Of a DNA stretch of 64,000 nucleotides, positions 7,315-15,694 are shown one piece after another; the first letter of the stretch is position 1, and each line of letters opens with the position of its first letter. Under the pieces are notes generated by a model that ran no database searches, was not told the DNA's origin, and worked only from the letters and a program-made list of their open reading frames with translations. The translations under genes and the position numbers were made by a program. Source of the stretch: a virus; the IMG/VR virus record IMGVR_UViG_3300044691_000535, positions 1 to 64,000 of that record; one strand, written 5' to 3'.

Positions 7315-9071
7315 GGCAACTGTTCCACGACTGCGAGCAAATTCGCCTCCGCCTCGCGCGCAGCCGCCGCCAACTTGCGATCCTTTTTCTGATCCAACTT
7401 GCTGTCCCGCTCCTGAAAGACAGCCCATTCCTTCGCGAATTTGCACACCGATTCCATGGGCAGATATTCGGTGAGGCGGATGGTGGTGAGCAGAGAGTTA
7501 GGATCATCCTCCACCTCCAACGGCCGAGGAATGCGCAGCGCCCACAGCTTGTCGGGCCGCTCGATCCATTCGCCGGCCGAAATGCTCTTGCCGCTGGCGT
7601 CCTCGACTTCGACGAATCGCCCGCTCTCGTGACTGGGTGGGCCGTCGAACACGATGTCGATGTAGTCGGCCTCGGCTGTCGTCTCCCGTGTTGACGGTAT
7701 CGATTCGCCGCCGACTGTGACCGACACCTCGGGCAAGTCCTCGCCCACCATCAGCTTTTGTGGCAAAGGGACGACATCGGCCGTTGGTTTCTCCCGCTCT
7801 GCCTTCAGTGCCGCCTGGTCGCGTTCTAGCTGCTCGCGTGCATCGGTGATGCGCTGAGCCTCGGCCTCACGCACGGCGTCCGCTTCGGCCTGCTTGCGCA
7901 CCCGTGCTTCGTGCTCCGCGGCGAGCCGTGCGGATTCGGCCTCCTGCTCCTCTCGGCGGGCCTGCAGGTTGAAGTTTTCTTCTGCGATGCGTTGGCGTTC
8001 CGCAGCAGCCTCCGCATCCTCAGCCGCCCTGGCTTGCGCCGCAGCGAGCAGCTCGCGGATGGCCGTGAGGGCTTGATCCTTAGCGGCCTGCGCCATGCCG
8101 GTCATCGGCCCGAAGCCGGTCTCCTCGATCGGCCACACCTCGGTCTCGGCCAACGTGTCGCGGATACACTCGATGGTGCCACCCTGGCGCACGCCCAGCC
8201 GACCACACTGCGCGATGATGACTTGCTGCTGGATGCCCTGGATCTCGGACATGCGCATCTGATTCAACTCAGCAGCGGCCCGTAGTTCGGCCGCTTCCTG
8301 TTCGCGGGCTTCGCGCGCAACTCGCTCCTCTTCGGCAATGCGCGCTCGCTCCGTCGCGGCCTTGGCCTCATTCTCTTTGCGCACCCGCTCGTTTTCGGCC
8401 CGCTCCGCAGCCAAACGCGCCTGCTCGGCTTCCATCGCTTGCGCATTCGCCAGCGCCGCGCGCAGTCGGATCAGCGTGGTGGCCTTCGCGCCTTCGGCCT
8501 GCTGACGAAATTCCGCAAAGGACTCGTTGATTTCGATGGCGACGACATCCTTGATGAGAACCTCGATCTCTGCAGCCTTGCGGTTGGTTGCGGCGAATGC
8601 GGCCTGACGGATGTCGTTCTCGATACGGCTGTGGATGTCCTCGATGCGCTTGCGCTCAGCTTCCTCACGCGCTTTCTTCTCATCCTCCTTGCGCGTCTGT
8701 TCGGCCGTGATCTGCAAGTCGAGCGGGTTCTCAATCGCCAGCAGCTCGTTCGTGATGCGCTCGGCCTCGGTATCCAACTTCTTGCCCAGGTCCAGTATTG
8801 GGCGCTTGGCAGCCTTACGCAGTCGCTCTACTTCGTAGCGTGGCTCACGGATCTCGGCGCGCGCCTCGCACGCTTCCTTCATGCCCTTCACGGTCGTGAC
8901 ATCAAATACAACGCTGCCGTATTTCGCGCGAAGGTCCGCAATGCCGGCCGCGACCTTGTCGATTTTGACGAGCGCGGTGGAGACTGCTTCGAGTTGGGTC
9001 GCGAGCGCGTTGGCCTCGGCCGGTTCAGGAACCGGTGATGGTTGTTCGGCGGGGGCAGTCTTCGGACTCAT
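7311..9071 (-). CDS. Long coiled-coil protein beside RecT
   Basis: 586 residues from ATG 9071, which overlaps the RecT stop (ATGA). Residues about 60-290 and 340-430 are Glu/Arg/Ala-rich heptad sequence interrupted by a folded segment. The C-terminal 100 residues contain FVEVEDASGKSISAGEWIERPDKLW and a charged tail. Similar coiled-coil proteins (DUF1351-like) accompany RecT/exonuclease pairs in other phages and are thought to assist recombination. The exact role is not known. One of the longest genes of the operon. Confidence 0.7.
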   Translation of the reverse strand: MSPKTAPAEQPSPVPEPAEANALATQLEAVSTALVKIDKVAAGIADLRAKYGSVVFDVTTVKGMKEACEARAEIREPRYEVERLRKAAKRPILDLGKKLDTEAERITNELLAIENPLDLQITAEQTRKEDEKKAREEAERKRIEDIHSRIENDIRQAAFAATNRKAAEIEVLIKDVVAIEINESFAEFRQQAEGAKATTLIRLRAALANAQAMEAEQARLAAERAENERVRKENEAKAATERARIAEEERVAREAREQEAAELRAAAELNQMRMSEIQGIQQQVIIAQCGRLGVRQGGTIECIRDTLAETEVWPIEETGFGPMTGMAQAAKDQALTAIRELLAAAQARAAEDAEAAAERQRIAEENFNLQARREEQEAESARLAAEHEARVRKQAEADAVREAEAQRITDAREQLERDQAALKAEREKPTADVVPLPQKLMVGEDLPEVSVTVGGESIPSTRETTAEADYIDIVFDGPPSHESGRFVEVEDASGKSISAGEWIERPDKLWALRIPRPLEVEDDPNSLLTTIRLTEYLPMESVCKFAKEWAVFQERDSKLDQKKDRKLAAAAREAEANLLAVVEQLP

Positions 9072-10048
9072 GACTCTTGGGACTCCAAATGCGCCTTCCA
9101 ATCCGTGTAGGCGTTGATGACTTCCTCAGGAAGCTCCCGCTTGGTGCCATCGAAGTCCAACACGACCGACTCGTACAGCGGCGTCAGTTCAGCCAGTTTC
9201 TTGGTCGCACGAATAGCCGCCATGGCGCTGTCTTTGTCGAAGTGCGGGATCTTTCCTTCAGATTGCTGCTGCCCGCCTCCGGTTGGAGAATCCTCCGCCT
9301 CAGCCGGCGGCACCCACGTCCCCGCAGCGGCCTCGGCCATGTCGATGGTGCGACCGGACTCGGCATTGTTCTCGAGGTCCATGGCTGTTTGCAGTTCCAC
9401 GCTCTTGGGCATGTACTTGATGACCTGCAGCAACGGGATCTTGCGGCCGTACATCTCGAAGTGCTGGAAGCTGTAGTGCCGCGCGCCGACCTTATTGAAG
9501 CGGTCGCGGTGCGCCTTGATCTTCGGCACGGACCAGACTTCGATGATGGGCCACTCCGCACCCTTGACCCGACCGACCGCGTAACAATGTGTCAGCTTGT
9601 CGGGCGTCGGCAGCTCGCCGCTCTCGTTGGGCTTGTGCTTGATGAACGGACGGTCACCCAACTCGTAATCGAAGTGGTCGCCTGAGAACACGGCCCCGGT
9701 CCACACCGATGCACGACCGCCGCGCGCGACCAGGTCGACATAGCCTTGCCAGCCGGGGATGCCCTGACAGTCCTTTCCATAGGGGATGAGGTAGGCCTGC
9801 CCGAGTACCCCCGGCTCCAGTCCCAACTGTGACAGCGTGATGATGGCGCCGAACACGGTGCGTAGATTGCATTCGCCGAGCTTCGGTGACTTGCGAAATT
9901 CCGTGAGCGCGATGCGTGTCATGCGATCGGCGTTCAGGTGCTTCGGCAGCGCGCGCGCGATCTCCGGCTTCATCCGGTCCAGCAGTTCCGGGAAGCTCTG
10001 GGGTTCTTTGGCGGCACTGACTGCGCCACGGAGTTGGTTTGTCGACAT
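9068..10048 (-). CDS. recT: RecT-family single-strand annealing protein
   Basis: 326 residues. The core (MKPEIARALPKHLNADRMTRIALTEF, LGLEPG-LGQAYLIPYGKD, QGYVDLVARGG, FEYELGD-like FDYELGDRP) is the RecT/Bet-type annealase signature. It binds single-stranded DNA exposed by the YqaJ exonuclease encoded just upstream and promotes strand annealing in phage recombination. The C-terminal 60 residues are variable and acidic, as is usual for the family. The start (10048) lies 3 bases after the exonuclease stop. Confidence 0.92.
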   Translation of the reverse strand: MSTNQLRGAVSAAKEPQSFPELLDRMKPEIARALPKHLNADRMTRIALTEFRKSPKLGECNLRTVFGAIITLSQLGLEPGVLGQAYLIPYGKDCQGIPGWQGYVDLVARGGRASVWTGAVFSGDHFDYELGDRPFIKHKPNESGELPTPDKLTHCYAVGRVKGAEWPIIEVWSVPKIKAHRDRFNKVGARHYSFQHFEMYGRKIPLLQVIKYMPKSVELQTAMDLENNAESGRTIDMAEAAAGTWVPPAEAEDSPTGGGQQQSEGKIPHFDKDSAMAAIRATKKLAELTPLYESVVLDFDGTKRELPEEVINAYTDWKAHLESQES

Positions 10049-10050
10049 GG

Positions 10051-11040
10051 TTACTTCTTTGCCTTGGGGCGGGTAAGTAGGAATTTACGAATGTCTTTGG
10101 AGCGCACGAATTCCTTGTAGATATCCGGGCGCTTCTCTTTGATGGCGGTGACGTCCAGGCGGTTGTCTGCCTGCGTCTTCCACGAGCAGGCTTTGTTGCC
10201 GCCGATGGTGGCGACCGCAGCGTCTTCCATGAGGCGTTTGGCGATCTCCTCGGCGTGCTCCCAGCGCACCTTGGCGTTGTCGAAGTCCTCATCGGCTGCG
10301 CGCAACTCAACGATCGCGTCGACGAATTCCAGGTTGTCGCCCAACTCGATCTCTTTACCGCAGTCATTCGGGAAGAGGCGCGCGAGGTCGACCAGACCAC
10401 CGGGCAGCGGCGGCACGCGAGCGAGTACGTTCTCAGTCCAAAATTTGTCCGCCGTTGAGCGGATCTCGCCAATCACATCATCAGCCGCGCCCACCGGATA
10501 GATGCGAATCTCATCAGCGCCAAACAGCGGCGCGATAATGCAGCGGCGGCGGCGCGTGATCCCGAGCCCCCACATCGCCTGCGCGGTATACCAGACCGGG
10601 GATGCGTCGGTGCCTTCTTCGCCCCACTCGGCGACCTTGTAAGGATGGACAGTTTTCAATTCAACATTGGTGATGTCGGTCTCGCCGTCGAGCCGAATCT
10701 CCCAATCGATCTCGCAGGCGAAGTGCGCAAAGTCAGGATCCACGTAGCGCTCGTTGGTCTTCAGGATCTCAACGGTGTGGCCGTTGGTTTCGAGCGCCTC
10801 GACCAGCATTTCGCCCACGACGGCCTCCCAGCGCTTGCCGCGGCGTTTCACCCCGACATTCTGCGTGTCGACCGTCGGCGGCTCGACCTTGTCGAGATAC
10901 AGCGCCAGCGGCGTGTTGCGCCGCCAGGTCTTCGGAGCGATGCCGAGCAGTGCGCCGATGTCACTACCGCCTAGATATTTGCGACGTTGTTCGCGGAAGG
11001 CGAGGTCAGCGGCAATTCTTTGATCGACTGCAGCGTTCAT
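10051..11040 (-). CDS. YqaJ-like viral recombinase exonuclease
   Basis: 329 residues. YqaJ motifs: RRKYLGGSDIGALLG near residue 25, RGKRWEAVVGEMLVE (Glu), FACEIDWEI (Asp) and NVELKTVHP (E-x-K), then WYTAQAMWGLG. These form the lambda-exonuclease-type PD-(D/E)XK nuclease that resects double-stranded ends 5'-3'. It forms a two-component recombinase with the adjacent RecT. Starts 1 codon inside the preceding membrane gene (ATGA). Confidence 0.9.
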   Translation of the reverse strand: MNAAVDQRIAADLAFREQRRKYLGGSDIGALLGIAPKTWRRNTPLALYLDKVEPPTVDTQNVGVKRRGKRWEAVVGEMLVEALETNGHTVEILKTNERYVDPDFAHFACEIDWEIRLDGETDITNVELKTVHPYKVAEWGEEGTDASPVWYTAQAMWGLGITRRRRCIIAPLFGADEIRIYPVGAADDVIGEIRSTADKFWTENVLARVPPLPGGLVDLARLFPNDCGKEIELGDNLEFVDAIVELRAADEDFDNAKVRWEHAEEIAKRLMEDAAVATIGGNKACSWKTQADNRLDVTAIKEKRPDIYKEFVRSKDIRKFLLTRPKAKK

Positions 11041-11228
11041 TCTGCTTGCCTCCGCGTCATCACGCCCCTATCCGCCTCAAACGCCGGCACCCGCTGGCAC
11101 TCCGGCGCCGGCAGCCCGATGCGCTTATTGCGCCGCTTACCCTTCTTCCAAGTCCCAACCGTGACCAACGCGAAACCGGCGCCGAGCGCGAACCAGAACA
11201 GCGCGGCGGACCAAGTAAGGTCGTTCAT
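11037..11228 (-). CDS. Small single-span membrane protein
   Basis: 63 residues from ATG 11228 (ATGA with the LuxR-like gene's stop). One membrane span (AALFWFALGAGFALVTVGTW), then a very basic KKGKRRNKR stretch placing the C-terminus in the cytoplasm. Function unknown. Confidence 0.6.
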   Translation of the reverse strand: MNDLTWSAALFWFALGAGFALVTVGTWKKGKRRNKRIGLPAPECQRVPAFEADRGVMTRRQAE

Positions 11229-11422
11229 TTGCTCTCCAAATAATGCCGCGCAATCACCTCGCGGCTGGTTTCGCACCCAAACTTCTTCAAGATGTGCGTG
11301 ATGTGCTGTTTGACGGTCTTTTCGGAGGTGCCGGTCGCCGCCCCGATCTGGCGGTTACTTTTGCCGAGGATCAATTGATCGAAGACCAACTGTTGAGATT
11401 CGGTGAGTACGACGGCGTTCAC
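11225..11422 (-). CDS. Stand-alone LuxR-type helix-turn-helix protein
   Basis: 65 residues from GTG 11422, preceded by CAGGAG at correct spacing; an upstream ATG at 11443 is less likely. Almost the whole protein is a GerE/LuxR HTH: LTESQQLVFDQLILGKSNRQIG...SEKTVKQHITHILKKFG, including the recognition-helix TVKxH pattern. There is no sensor domain, so it should bind DNA without a ligand, perhaps to tune the phage's own operon or a host quorum-sensing-type promoter (inference). Confidence 0.8.
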   Translation of the reverse strand: MNAVVLTESQQLVFDQLILGKSNRQIGAATGTSEKTVKQHITHILKKFGCETSREVIARHYLESK

Positions 11423-11433
11423 TTGGGCTCCTG

Positions 11434-11778
11434 TCAGAACCATACGAGGCGGTCGGGGAACAGAACGGCCGGACCTACGATGTGCGGCAACTCTTCAGGG
11501 TCCACGCCCGGATGCTGTGTCAGCCAATTGCTCCGATAGATCTCGGTGGCTACCTCGTTGCGCGGCAGACGCTTGCTGTGCCCGTTCTCATCCACAAACA
11601 TGTCGCGCCGCTGACCCTCGTGCAAAACGGCGACGTGCTCGAGCCAGTTGCCCGCCCCGAGGATGGGCTCGATCAGCGCCTTGATGCGGTCGTAACCGGG
11701 GTCGCGCGGCCACTCCACGGTGCGGGTGGTGCGCTCGCCGTCAGTGGCCAGAATGTGGTAGGTCGTGTGTACGCTCAT
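11434..11778 (-). CDS. Phage protein, DUF3846-like
   Basis: 114 residues. The MFVDENGHSKRLPRNEVATEIY segment and flanking strands are typical of small DUF3846-type phage proteins, whose biochemical role is not known. Coupled to its upstream neighbour (ATGA); 11 bases before the LuxR-like gene. Confidence 0.6.
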   Translation of the reverse strand: MSVHTTYHILATDGERTTRTVEWPRDPGYDRIKALIEPILGAGNWLEHVAVLHEGQRRDMFVDENGHSKRLPRNEVATEIYRSNWLTQHPGVDPEELPHIVGPAVLFPDRLVWF

Positions 11779-12077
11779 GATTTCTCACTCGATGGATAAA
11801 CCGTGGGCACTTCCAACACCCGCTGCAGCCGTTCGCGCTTCTTCAGCGCCTCCAGTTCCCAGCGCATTTTGTCGACCAACTCCGCATCACTCAACCGATG
11901 CGAGGCGCGCACGTCCATCGACCAGTCGCATAGATAAGGCGATCCCACCGACTCCCTTTTGTTTGCCTGCGTTCCGCCAAGTTCGCAGAGTGGGGAGATC
12001 GGAGCCGGCGGGATCGGGTCAACCGTGGCGAGCGCTTTTTGCGCTTGCTCGTAGTAGAAATCGCTCAAGGCGCTCAT
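11775..12077 (-). CDS. Small hypothetical protein
   Basis: 100 residues from ATG 12077 (ATGA overlap chosen over longer starts). Mixed charge, with a helical segment RLSDAELVDKMRWELEALKKRERLQRVL near the C-terminus. No domain recognised. Confidence 0.55.
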   Translation of the reverse strand: MSALSDFYYEQAQKALATVDPIPPAPISPLCELGGTQANKRESVGSPYLCDWSMDVRASHRLSDAELVDKMRWELEALKKRERLQRVLEVPTVYPSSEKS

Positions 12078-12439
12078 CGTCGCGTCCTCGGTGTGACGAT
12101 CGCTCGGCTCACCGTCCGCGCATTCTTCATCAGCTGCTCGATTTTGGCAGCCAACACATCGTCGCAGTTGCAAAAGGTGCCGTGAAAAACGATCAGTCCG
12201 TCGCGCAGCGCGTAATCGCAGCTTCCGTAGCCGCTGTTCGAATACGTCAATGTCGAGTCGGCGTTCTCGATGACCCACTCATAGGCACCCCAGTCAGGCT
12301 GGCCGACGACTTTGACGGACACGTTCCAATCAACCGAGATGTCGTACAGGAGCGTGAGGTCCTTGCCATTGGTGTATTCCATCGGGAGATGGAATGGATA
12401 GGCTGGGCGCGTCGGTTCAGTCGTGACGGCGGCATTCAT
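12074..12439 (-). CDS. Hypothetical protein, beta-rich
   Basis: 121 residues. The central LTYSNSGYGSCDYALRDGLIVFHGTFCNCDD has alternating strands and three Cys. No known family. ATGA overlaps on both sides place it in the coupled operon. Confidence 0.58.
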   Translation of the reverse strand: MNAAVTTEPTRPAYPFHLPMEYTNGKDLTLLYDISVDWNVSVKVVGQPDWGAYEWVIENADSTLTYSNSGYGSCDYALRDGLIVFHGTFCNCDDVLAAKIEQLMKNARTVSRAIVTPRTRR

Positions 12440-12714
12440 GACAGCGTCACGAAGCGCTCACCGAGCTTCACGTAAAAGCGCAGGTCTGCGATGCGGTAGC
12501 GATTGTTGTTGCCCAGGACGCAGTGCGCGCCATAGGCATCGTTCACGAATTCCACATCAAAGGGCACCTTGCCGTCATGTTGGTGTCGGTATTCGCTGGA
12601 GCGCTTGATGGTGGCGTAGAGTTGAACCCGGCCGCCAATCGCACCGCCGTCCTGAGAAGGAAATGGTGAAGGCGGGTTGTGGACGGTCGGGTCCAAAGGT
12701 GTTGGGTTGCTCAT
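12436..12714 (-). CDS. Small hypothetical protein
   Basis: 92 residues from ATG 12714, the start just after the preceding small gene's stop (12716). Pro-rich N-terminus, then strands such as VQLYATIKRSSEYR and ADLRFYVKLGERFVTL. No domain recognised. Confidence 0.55.
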   Translation of the reverse strand: MSNPTPLDPTVHNPPSPFPSQDGGAIGGRVQLYATIKRSSEYRHQHDGKVPFDVEFVNDAYGAHCVLGNNNRYRIADLRFYVKLGERFVTLS

Positions 12715-12715
12715 G

Positions 12716-12856
12716 TCAATTCGCCTGCTTTCGGAACATCCACCCCGGCGCAAAGCACCACCCGGCCGGGATCGGCTCGACGGGCTTGGCGGGGGTCGCG
12801 GCCAAGGCGGCGGCGATCAGGTGGGCGACGTATTGGCGTTGGCCGGGTTTGATCAC
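12716..12856 (-). CDS. Small hypothetical protein (46 residues)
   Basis: GTG 12856 overlaps the stop of the preceding gene (GTGA), and the stop lies one base before the next ATG, so it fills an otherwise empty gap in a tightly packed operon. Sequence has an Ala-rich helix (YVAHLIAAALAATP) and a WCFAPGWMFRKQ end. Function unknown. Confidence 0.5.
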   Translation of the reverse strand: MIKPGQRQYVAHLIAAALAATPAKPVEPIPAGWCFAPGWMFRKQAN

Positions 12857-13245
12857 GACAGTTGCCCTGCTTCCCGCACCGCGGCCCGTTCCTCGCTGCG
12901 GGCCGACAGACCCTCGATGGCCTGCGCTGCGCGCTGCCGCTCAACTTCGAGTTGCACGTCGCGCAGAATGAGCGGCTTCAGGTAGCAGCGGATGGCGCCC
13001 ACGATTACTAATCCGACGTGGGAATAACGCTCCGTCATCTTCTGGGTGGTGTCGCTCAAGCGCTCGCTGCACAACTCAGCGACGGCCGGATCCCCGTCGG
13101 CGAGGGCTTCGATGAAGGCTGCGGGGTAGTGCTTCAGCGCCGCGGCGAGGTCCTCGAGGGACAAGTCGGGAAGGTCGCGGACGCTTGATGCGTCCGGGGT
13201 GGACTCGGCAATGCGCTCGAGCAGGTCGCGGTACGAGGTGCTCAT
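12853..13245 (-). CDS. Hypothetical helical protein
   Basis: 130 residues, mostly helical and charged, with [19 protein letters not shown] and a weakly hydrophobic VGLVIVGAI stretch. No known family. ATGA coupling to the HNH gene upstream. Confidence 0.55.
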   Translation of the reverse strand: MSTSYRDLLERIAESTPDASSVRDLPDLSLEDLAAALKHYPAAFIEALADGDPAVAELCSERLSDTTQKMTERYSHVGLVIVGAIRCYLKPLILRDVQLEVERQRAAQAIEGLSARSEERAAVREAGQLS

Positions 13246-13667
13246 TGCGAACTCCTTTTATTTAAAACCCGACTGGAGTTTCGTGCCTGCTGAAGTGGAG
13301 TTGCCCAGCGGCAATTGGACGGTTCGTAACCGCCATCATTGTCAATGCGGTCTATCGAATGACCATCGGGCTTTGGCCCCATGTCATCAACGAAATTCCA
13401 GAAGTTGTCCCAACGCGCACAAAGCTTGATGCCACGTCCGCCATAGCGGTGATAACTGGTCGTTGTCGGAGTAGAAGTTCTTCTGCGCATTCCCATCCAG
13501 ATCGAGAACAGAGGATGGGACTTCATCGGCTGTGTTCTCTCCGGTACAACTGGCGCTGCCAACTTCCCCTTTCGGAGTTGCTTCCAATGCATGGCGCAAC
13601 AGCCCATACCTTGATGCTTCCGAGTGCATCCGGGAACGCTGCACGTTCGTGTGGAGCGTCTCGTCAC
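13242..13667 (-). CDS. HNH-type endonuclease, YGGRGI family
   Basis: 141 residues from GTG 13667, which overlaps the stop of the lipoprotein gene (GTGA). The signature [20 protein letters not shown], followed by [18 protein letters not shown], is the conserved core of a large group of phage HNH/homing endonucleases. N-terminal Cys residues ([19 protein letters not shown]) form a probable zinc site. A probable selfish gene in the leftward operon; its cleavage site cannot be read from sequence. Confidence 0.75.
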   Translation of the reverse strand: MTRRSTRTCSVPGCTRKHQGMGCCAMHWKQLRKGKLAAPVVPERTQPMKSHPLFSIWMGMRRRTSTPTTTSYHRYGGRGIKLCARWDNFWNFVDDMGPKPDGHSIDRIDNDGGYEPSNCRWATPLQQARNSSRVLNKRSSQ

Positions 13668-13975
13668 GGCCGAATTCTCCACTCGTAACCCGCCTGGGCC
13701 TCGAACACTTCACGGTTGCCGCAGATGCCGCCCGCGCAGTTGTAGCCGGGGCTCTGTGACAGGTTGTAGGCCTCTTCCGCATTGGCGAACCAGCCGCCGG
13801 CCTGCCAGTGAGCGACGACGCCTACGAGCTCGGCGCCCATGTTCTGGCCGCTGCCGTCGATGTGCTGGCTGGCGTGGGAGACGTGCTCGCCTTGCAGGCG
13901 CACGGTGTTGGGGGCGAGGCAGCAGCCGCTGAGGGCGAGGGTGGCCAATGCGGAGGCGAGGGCGCGGTAGCTCAT
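13664..13975 (-). CDS. Predicted outer-membrane-directed lipoprotein
   Basis: 103 residues. Signal peptide with lipobox LALSGC, so Cys18 would be lipidated. The mature part is short and beta-like, ending with the aromatic [13 protein letters not shown] pattern of outer-membrane strands. Second gene from the leftward early promoter. It could alter the cell surface or exclude superinfecting phage, which is inference from location and type only. Confidence 0.65.
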   Translation of the reverse strand: MSYRALASALATLALSGCCLAPNTVRLQGEHVSHASQHIDGSGQNMGAELVGVVAHWQAGGWFANAEEAYNLSQSPGYNCAGGICGNREVFEAQAGYEWRIRP

Positions 13976-14157
13976 GACAGAGCCAATCCCGCGAGGGATT
14001 CAGCGCGTAGGACCCAAGGCGTGTGACCCGACGCCTTGCGCGGCTTCGTGCCGTTGGTGGCGAACTGTGAGGCGGGCTGAGGTACCCCCTGCCAGCGAAA
14101 CAGGCGATTGGCTTTGGCCTTGCGGGCCGCTCGGATCTGACGTTTCTGAGTATTCAT
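13972..14157 (-). CDS. Small basic protein, first gene of the leftward operon
   Basis: 61 residues with a very basic N-terminus (KRQIRAARKAKANRLFRW). First gene after the operator-covered leftward promoter, the position of N-type antiterminators in lambdoid phages. The Arg-rich N-terminus fits an RNA-binding motif, but no boxB hairpin was found, so an antiterminator role is only a suggestion. Confidence 0.6.
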   Translation of the reverse strand: MNTQKRQIRAARKAKANRLFRWQGVPQPASQFATNGTKPRKASGHTPWVLRAESLAGLALS

Positions 14158-14182
14158 GCTGCTCTCCGGGTCGATGGAGAGC

Positions 14183-14211
14183 AGTAAACACCATGTTTAT
14201 GGCGGAGTCAA
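14183..14211 (-). promoter_or_regulatory. Predicted leftward early promoter (PL-like)
   Basis: On the minus strand, TTGACT (14206-14211) and TTTACT (14183-14188) are 17 bases apart, a good sigma-70 spacing. Two repressor-type operators overlap it. It would drive the operon starting at 14157. Confidence 0.6.
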
Positions 14212-14222
14212 CAGAATGTTTA
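14185..14222. promoter_or_regulatory. Two repressor operators (OL-like)
   Basis: TAAACA-CCA-TGTTTA (14185-14199) is a perfect 6-3-6 inverted repeat, and TCAACA-GAA-TGTTTA (14208-14222) matches at 11 of 12 half-site positions. The same pattern occurs twice between the repressor and Cro-like genes. They cover the leftward -10 and -35, so binding would block transcription. Confidence 0.7.
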
Positions 14223-14384
14223 ACGACTGTGCGCGGCGTCGCGTCATCAGCTCGGGCAGGGTCCTATTGCGGCGGTTCGGCGCCGGGGTGCTGATCGGCG
14301 GGCGGCATTGCGGTGCTCTGATGCCGTTGCGTCAGTTGCTCGTTTTGTGGTGAGCGTATTTGGGATTGGGGTTGATCCCACGTA
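14223..14384. other. Intergenic stretch with no gene seen
   Basis: Lies between the leftward promoter and the 3' end of the secreted-protein gene. I see no convincing ORF. A 6-bp stem (14371-14376 with 14384-14389) overlaps the stop of that gene but lacks a T-tract. Confidence 0.4.
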
Positions 14385-15002
14385 TCAACATGTTTGCTGC
14401 GGCACTCGTACCCACATGCCGTGATCCGTCCCGATCGGGAAGCGCCCGTCTTCTATGGGCTGGCGCATGCTGATTTGATGCGCGTAACTCTGGCAGTCGG
14501 CGAAACTACGATAGAACGTCCCAGGCATCGGGCCGCCAACGGTCATGCGTGGCGCGCCTTGCATTTGACATGTTTGTGCTACCTGAGTGCATAGAAACAG
14601 TGCGTAGACTCTGGAGTCATCCTCCTCGGGCGCATCCTTGAACGCACTGTCAGGTAATTTATCGACCATATTTTTCAGTGCCGTTATCCACTGGACGGCG
14701 AGGTCGCTCACGCCTTTAGTTCGAAAATCCTGTTCGGTGAATCCCAAGTTGTAGAACCTGGTGCGATCCGCGTCCCCAAATTTGGCCTTACAAACGTCGG
14801 AGAGTACTTTCGAAGCAGCGAAAGCAGGGCCAATTCGCACGGCGAGCGTGCCGAAACTGTTTGCATAGGCTTTGAACGCAACGTCTGAATCGCCGTAAGG
14901 AGGGGCGGTACATCGTGGGTCGGCTGCGAATGCGTTATGTGATGAAAGACTGCTCAGTAGAAGTAGGGCCGCAGTGCCGCCCCATTGGAAATGTGTGACC
15001 AT
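14385..15002 (-). CDS. Secreted Cys-containing protein encoded behind the repressor
   Basis: 205 residues from ATG 15002; an upstream ATG at 15053 would bury the signal peptide. Sec signal (HFQWGGTAALLLLSSLSSHNAFAADP) and six or so Cys residues in the mature protein suggest export and disulfides. It begins 13 bases after the repressor stop on the same strand, so it should be made together with the repressor in the lysogen. That is the pattern of a lysogenic-conversion 'moron'. No homologous family recognised. Confidence 0.68.
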   Translation of the reverse strand: MVTHFQWGGTAALLLLSSLSSHNAFAADPRCTAPPYGDSDVAFKAYANSFGTLAVRIGPAFAASKVLSDVCKAKFGDADRTRFYNLGFTEQDFRTKGVSDLAVQWITALKNMVDKLPDSAFKDAPEEDDSRVYALFLCTQVAQTCQMQGAPRMTVGGPMPGTFYRSFADCQSYAHQISMRQPIEDGRFPIGTDHGMWVRVPQQTC

Positions 15003-15015
15003 GGGGGTTGATCCC

Positions 15016-15684
15016 TCAATCTGGTGAATATAAGGCTGACTTGGAGATGCCAACGACGTAATGGACGGTGTCTATTTCAGCCTCCAATAGGGTCGTGCGC
15101 TCACCACGGATGTTTTGGACTGCTAACTGACCGTCACGTTGGTACAGGAAATCTCTGATCATGCTCTGTCCGTCCTTTGTAATTATTAAGACTTCTTCGC
15201 CCGCGACGAGCGCGTGTTCCGGCTCGATTACGACATATTCCCCGGATCTAACTCTCGAATGGGTGGTGTCGCCGACGATGCGTATCGCGTAAGCCCCTCG
15301 ATCACGTGATGGCATGTTGATATATCCGTCCCCAGTGCCCGCTGGATGTTGTGTTTGCCGCTTTCCGTAGCCCTCCTTGCCGATATGTATCGTCCCTTTC
15401 ACAGGTATGCGTAGCAAACTGTACTCCGACCGTTGAACGGATTTAGCGATTTTTGACTCGTCAAGTTTCGATCTCTCGGGAACGGCGCCGACCAACTCAT
15501 CAATGCTTCGACGGAATAGTCGTGCCGCGGCTGCGTGCCGCTCAGCAGGTAACCCGCGCTTTTTCCAATTCGTCACGTGCCCGGCCTCGACCCCCATCTT
15601 ATGCGCAAGCTGGACTTGATCCATGCCTGCATCCCTCATCCAGCGGATTAGGCGGTCAATCGGTCTTTCTTCTTTAGTTGACAT
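15016..15684 (-). CDS. CI-type repressor, S24 fold, predicted non-self-cleaving
   Basis: 222 residues. N-terminal HTH (DQVQLAHKMGVEAGHVTNWKKRG, about 22-44) binds DNA. The C-terminal half has the LexA/S24 fold (GAYAIRIVGDTTHSRVRSGEYVVIEP). At the catalytic positions the usual GDSM serine is Thr140, the catalytic Lys 37 residues later is Arg177, and the Ala-Gly cleavage site is Ile101-Gly102. The 37-residue spacing matches LexA Ser119-Lys156, which supports the alignment. Autoproteolysis is therefore unlikely. Probable targets are the TAAACA-N3-TGTTTA sites on both sides. Divergent from the Cro-like gene. Confidence 0.85.
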   Translation of the reverse strand: MSTKEERPIDRLIRWMRDAGMDQVQLAHKMGVEAGHVTNWKKRGLPAERHAAAARLFRRSIDELVGAVPERSKLDESKIAKSVQRSEYSLLRIPVKGTIHIGKEGYGKRQTQHPAGTGDGYINMPSRDRGAYAIRIVGDTTHSRVRSGEYVVIEPEHALVAGEEVLIITKDGQSMIRDFLYQRDGQLAVQNIRGERTTLLEAEIDTVHYVVGISKSALYSPD

Positions 15685-15694
15685 TATTCGAGGG

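Noticed and set aside
14371-14389. Terminator after the secreted moron
   Set aside because: Only a 6-bp stem overlapping the stop codon and no T-tract on the transcribed strand.
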